64,000 nt of DNA, from NCBI GenBank assembly GCA_020890945.1, contig JAJHPK010000016.1, positions 1 to 64,000 of the forward strand, written 5' to 3'. The notes under the pieces were generated by a model that was not told the origin of the DNA, did not search any database, and was given only the letters and a program-made list of their open reading frames with translations. This DNA is from Nitrosomonas sp. (GTDB taxonomy: Bacteria > Pseudomonadota > Gammaproteobacteria > Burkholderiales > Nitrosomonadaceae). This document shows positions 61,658-64,000 of the stretch, piece after piece. The translations under genes and the position numbers were made by a program. The stretch's first letter is position 1; each line of letters opens with the position of its first letter.

Positions 61658-62272
61658 TCATTTTGCTCGTTCAAATCGATAAAATGCCAATACCCCCATC
61701 AAATTCGGTAAAAAATGTACTGGGCGATAGTTGCTTGTGACACGGCGTTCAAGTATGCGCGCATCACAGCGACGGCACAAATCTTCAAAATCATTGAGTG
61801 TGCACAAATGGATATTAGGCGTGTCATACCAGTGATATGGAAGCGCTTTCGACATCGGCATCTGACCTAAAATGACTTGGAGGCGATTGCGCCAGTATCC
61901 AAAATTGGGGAAAGATACGATGCCTTGCTTACCAACGCGCAACATTTCTTTAATGATATCTTCGGTGTGACGCATTGCTTGCAATGTTTGCGATAAGATC
62001 ACATAGTCGAATGAGCCGGATTCGAAACTCGATAAACCGGACTCTAAATCGTTTTGAATGACATTGATGCCATTGTAGAAACAATTCAGCAAGTTTTGAT
62101 CGTTAATTTCAACACCATAACCAAAAACGTCCTTTGTTTCATGCAGATAACGTAGCAGCGAGCCATCCCCGCAACCCAGATCAAGCACTTTCTTCCCGGG
62201 TTGAATCCATTCCGCAATGGCCGCCAAATCAGGTCGCAAATTTGCCACAGAAAGTGCCGCGGTATCGTTCAT
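61658..62272 (-). CDS. metW: Methionine biosynthesis protein MetW
   Basis: MetW is a SAM-methyltransferase-like protein needed with MetX for homoserine acylation in several proteobacteria. The 204-aa product has the SAM site VLDLGCGDGSLLRYL near residue 30, then YGVEINDQNLLNCFYNGINV, DYVILSQTLQAMRHTE near 91 and FPNFGYWRNRLQVILGQMP near 123. The family is compact and needs no membrane part. It begins 19 bases after metX and is probably co-transcribed. Its exact activity on MetX is inferred from studied homologues. Confidence 0.93.
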   Translation of the reverse strand: MNDTAALSVANLRPDLAAIAEWIQPGKKVLDLGCGDGSLLRYLHETKDVFGYGVEINDQNLLNCFYNGINVIQNDLESGLSSFESGSFDYVILSQTLQAMRHTEDIIKEMLRVGKQGIVSFPNFGYWRNRLQVILGQMPMSKALPYHWYDTPNIHLCTLNDFEDLCRRCDARILERRVTSNYRPVHFLPNLMGVLAFYRFERAK

Positions 62273-62291
62273 AGTTTGAAAAAGAGATTGT

Positions 62292-63419
62292 TTAGATTGT
62301 AATGTTGTTTAAATAAGCTCGTACCAATTCGTGATAGTAGCGATTTTCCATCAAGAACGAATCGTGGCCTTGATTGGAATCGATTTCGGCATAGCTTACA
62401 TTCAGATTATTATCCAACAATGCTTTGACGATTTCGCGCGAACGTTCAGGAGAAAAACGCCAATCTGAAGTAAACGACATCACTAAAAAATTGGCTTTGA
62501 CTCCTCGAAAAGCCGCGCTTAAATCTCCATTGTAAGCATAAGCCGGATTAAAATAATCCAACGCTTTGGTCATTAATAAGTAAGAGTTGGCATCGAATAA
62601 ATCAGCAAATTTGTCACCTTGATAGCGTAAATAAGATTCGATTTCGAATTCCACATCGTAACCAAATGACAGCTCGCTCCTCTTCAAGCTACGTCCAAAT
62701 TTGGCTGCCATCGAATCGTTAGATAAATAGGTAATATGCCCCAGCATGCGGGCCAACCGTAAACCTCGTCGCGGTAAAGTTTCAAAAGCATAATAATTGC
62801 CGCCATAAAATTCTTGATCGGTCAAAATAGCTTGTCTCGCCACATCATTGAAAGCGATATTTTGTGCCGTTAGGTTTGCCGCAGCAGCGATCACCAAAGC
62901 GTGCCGCACTTTTTCCGGATAATCAAGCGTCCACTGCATTGCTTGCATGCCGCCTAAACTGCCGCCCATAATGGCGGCGAATTGTTCTATGCCGAGATGC
63001 TGCGAAAGTTTTTCCTGCGCTTCTACCCAGTCTTCCACCGTCACGACAGGGAAACTTGCCCCGTATGGTTTTCCTGTTGTGCTATCAATGCTGGTGGGGC
63101 CAGTTGATCCATGACAACCGCCAAGGTTATTTACCCCAATCACAAAAAAACGATCTGTATCGACGGGCTTACCAGGTCCTACCATGTTGTCCCACCAACC
63201 CTGACTTTTTTCTTTATCTGCATACACTCCGGCAATATGATGATTGCCTGACAATGCATGGCAAATCAGAATGGCATTGGATTTGGCGGCATTAAGTTGT
63301 CCATAAGTTTCATACACCAGATGATAACGATCCAGCGTTGCGCCACTTTTCAATTGCAAAGGGCTGTCGATATGAACATACTGAGGTGTCACTACACCTA
63401 CCGATTTCGTGTCTTGCAT
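62292..63419 (-). CDS. metX: Homoserine O-acyltransferase MetX
   Basis: MetX transfers an acetyl or succinyl group to homoserine, the first committed step of methionine synthesis. The 375-aa alpha/beta-hydrolase has the oxyanion region [15 protein letters not shown], the nucleophile elbow GGSLGGMQ with Ser154, and the later Asp and His in [15 protein letters not shown] and [12 protein letters not shown]. The ATG at 63419 ([10 protein letters not shown]) is preferred; a longer frame from a TTG at 63464 would overlap its promoter. Betaproteobacterial MetX enzymes can use succinyl-CoA, so acetyl versus succinyl specificity is not fixed. A probable promoter and hairpin lie upstream. Confidence 0.93.
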   Translation of the reverse strand: MQDTKSVGVVTPQYVHIDSPLQLKSGATLDRYHLVYETYGQLNAAKSNAILICHALSGNHHIAGVYADKEKSQGWWDNMVGPGKPVDTDRFFVIGVNNLGGCHGSTGPTSIDSTTGKPYGASFPVVTVEDWVEAQEKLSQHLGIEQFAAIMGGSLGGMQAMQWTLDYPEKVRHALVIAAAANLTAQNIAFNDVARQAILTDQEFYGGNYYAFETLPRRGLRLARMLGHITYLSNDSMAAKFGRSLKRSELSFGYDVEFEIESYLRYQGDKFADLFDANSYLLMTKALDYFNPAYAYNGDLSAAFRGVKANFLVMSFTSDWRFSPERSREIVKALLDNNLNVSYAEIDSNQGHDSFLMENRYYHELVRAYLNNITI

Positions 63420-63439
63420 GAGATGATGAGAAGAAGTCT

Positions 63440-63456
63440 GGCGCAACGATTGCGCC
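63440..63456 (-). promoter_or_regulatory. Hairpin in the metX leader
   Basis: GGCGCAA (63440-63446) pairs perfectly with TTGCGCC (63450-63456) around a 3-base loop, in the 48 bases before metX. It might influence metX translation or transcription. No known methionine-responsive riboswitch fold was recognised. Confidence 0.3.
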
Positions 63457-63466
63457 CTAGCCAAGT

Positions 63467-63472
63467 ATTATA
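63467..63472 (-). promoter_or_regulatory. Likely -10 element of metX
   Basis: On the minus strand TATAAT lies at 63472-63467, about 48 bases before the metX ATG, and matches the sigma-70 -10 consensus. No good -35 is present at 17 bases; the site may be weak or activator-dependent. Confidence 0.45.
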
Positions 63473-63492
63473 GCGTCAAAGATCAATACAGC

Positions 63493-64000
63493 CTAACTAT
63501 TCAATTTCGTTAATAACGACTTAATCTTATCCGTTTGATCGGATTTAACAATTTTACGCACTAACGGAACGATATCCGGCAAATGGCTTTTTAAAATCTG
63601 ATCTTTTACTGCCAAAACCTGAGCTGGATACATGGAAAACTGCTGCAAGCCAAAACCAAGTAACAGACGCGTAAACCGTTTATCTCCAGCCATTTCGCCA
63701 CAAACAGAAACCGGTTTATTAGCGCGGTTAGCGCTTTGAATAATGTGTGAAAGCAACCACAGAATGGCTGGGTGTAACGGATCATATAAGTGCGCGACGG
63801 TATCATCGATACGATCCACCACCAGGGTATATTGAATTAAATCATTGGTGCCGATCGACAGAAAATCCAGTTTGCGCATAAACATATTCAGCCGCAATGC
63901 CGCCGCTGGAATTTCAATCATGCCACCGACTTGAATGTGCTCGTTAAACGGTTTTTTTTCATCTTTTAAACTATCTTTGGCCTGTTGAATCAGTTGCAAT
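63493..64000 (-). CDS. ptsI: Phosphoenolpyruvate-protein phosphotransferase (enzyme I), C-terminal part
   Basis: Enzyme I passes phosphate from PEP to HPr. Only the C-terminal PEP-binding part is in the window; the gene continues beyond the right edge. VGGMIEIPAAALRLNMFMRK, FLSIGTNDLIQYTLVVDR, YDPLHPAILWLLSHII and the catalytic Cys in VSVCGEMAGDKRFT are all present, followed by a C-terminal helix ending in LLTKLNS. Its stop lies 74 bases from the metX start on the same strand. In AOB-like bacteria this system is usually incomplete and regulatory rather than for sugar uptake; that is known of the group, not seen here. Confidence 0.93.
   Translation of the reverse strand, partial: LQLIQQAKDSLKDEKKPFNEHIQVGGMIEIPAAALRLNMFMRKLDFLSIGTNDLIQYTLVVDRIDDTVAHLYDPLHPAILWLLSHIIQSANRANKPVSVCGEMAGDKRFTRLLLGFGLQQFSMYPAQVLAVKDQILKSHLPDIVPLVRKIVKSDQTDKIKSLLTKLNS

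Noticed and set aside
1..64000. CRISPR arrays, tRNA or rRNA genes
   Set aside because: No regularly spaced direct repeats and no cloverleaf or rRNA-like sequence were seen when reading the intergenic stretches.

Overview
The window looks like a chromosomal segment of a betaproteobacterium of moderate GC content, most likely a member of the Nitrosomonadaceae (Nitrosomonas-like). This is inferred from gene content rather than from any marker gene: adjacent metX-metW, pilC-pilD-coaE, an ECF-type sigma factor coupled to a DUF3619 protein, a DUF3422 protein, paired cyanophycin synthetases with a dedicated ABC protein and DUF1854 protein, a CopD-cytochrome c fusion, and many decayed IS5-family elements. 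No nitrification gene, rRNA, tRNA or CRISPR array was seen.

Layout. 1-4.6 kb: the 5' tip of a leftward gene, a 5'-truncated DUF3422 gene, and mfd. 4.9-7.4 kb: mobile-element debris (an istB tail, a 5'-truncated IS5-type element with an intact transposase, a solo IS end, a decayed IS5 relic) around a small secreted protein gene. 7.4-14.4 kb: accessory genes (SDR, CopD-cytochrome c fusion, encapsulated-ferritin homologue, acyltransferase, arsB) with gene fragments (DASS transporter tail, arsC tail) and IS1595 traces. 14.4-18.7 kb: a compact leftward operon ribE-ribB(A)-ribH-nusB-thiL-pgpA. 19-20 kb: another IS5-type relic. 20.1-27.9 kb: a leftward cyanophycin module (ABC protein, DUF1854, two cyanophycin synthetases). 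28-32 kb: sigma factor/DUF3619, a degenerate EAL protein and a phosphoglycerate-mutase-like protein. 32-51 kb: mostly core genes (icd, cold-shock gene, clpS-clpA, coaE-pilD-pilC, ridA-like, sbcB, ilvA, pilJ-chpA, speB). 51.2-54.7 kb: rlpA, then two same-strand IS5 copies bracketing a second small secreted protein gene. 54.7-64 kb: an MFS protein, an HtrA protease, a Nif3-like protein, a tiny membrane protein, mltA, an RTX-repeat protein, another IS5 fragment, a thioesterase, metW-metX and the 3' part of ptsI.

How the genes work together. The clearest functional unit is the cyanophycin module: CphA and its paralogue are expected to make the Asp-Arg storage polymer, and the translationally coupled ABC/DUF1854 pair upstream probably belongs to the same pathway. 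The rib genes cover the late part of riboflavin synthesis, but ribD is missing from its usual place and an IS relic lies upstream. pilC, pilD, pilJ and chpA belong to type IV pilus assembly and chemosensory control, but pilB and pilGHI are not beside them. Envelope upkeep is represented by rlpA, mltA and the HtrA protease.

At least five copies or pieces of one IS5-type lineage (about 5.0, 7.2, 51.8, 53.3 and 61.0 kb), two traces of a second IS5-type lineage (6.4 and 19 kb), two IS1595-type traces (10.8 and 14.0 kb) and an IS21-type istB tail show that the accessory parts were shaped by repeated insertion, deletion and recombination.
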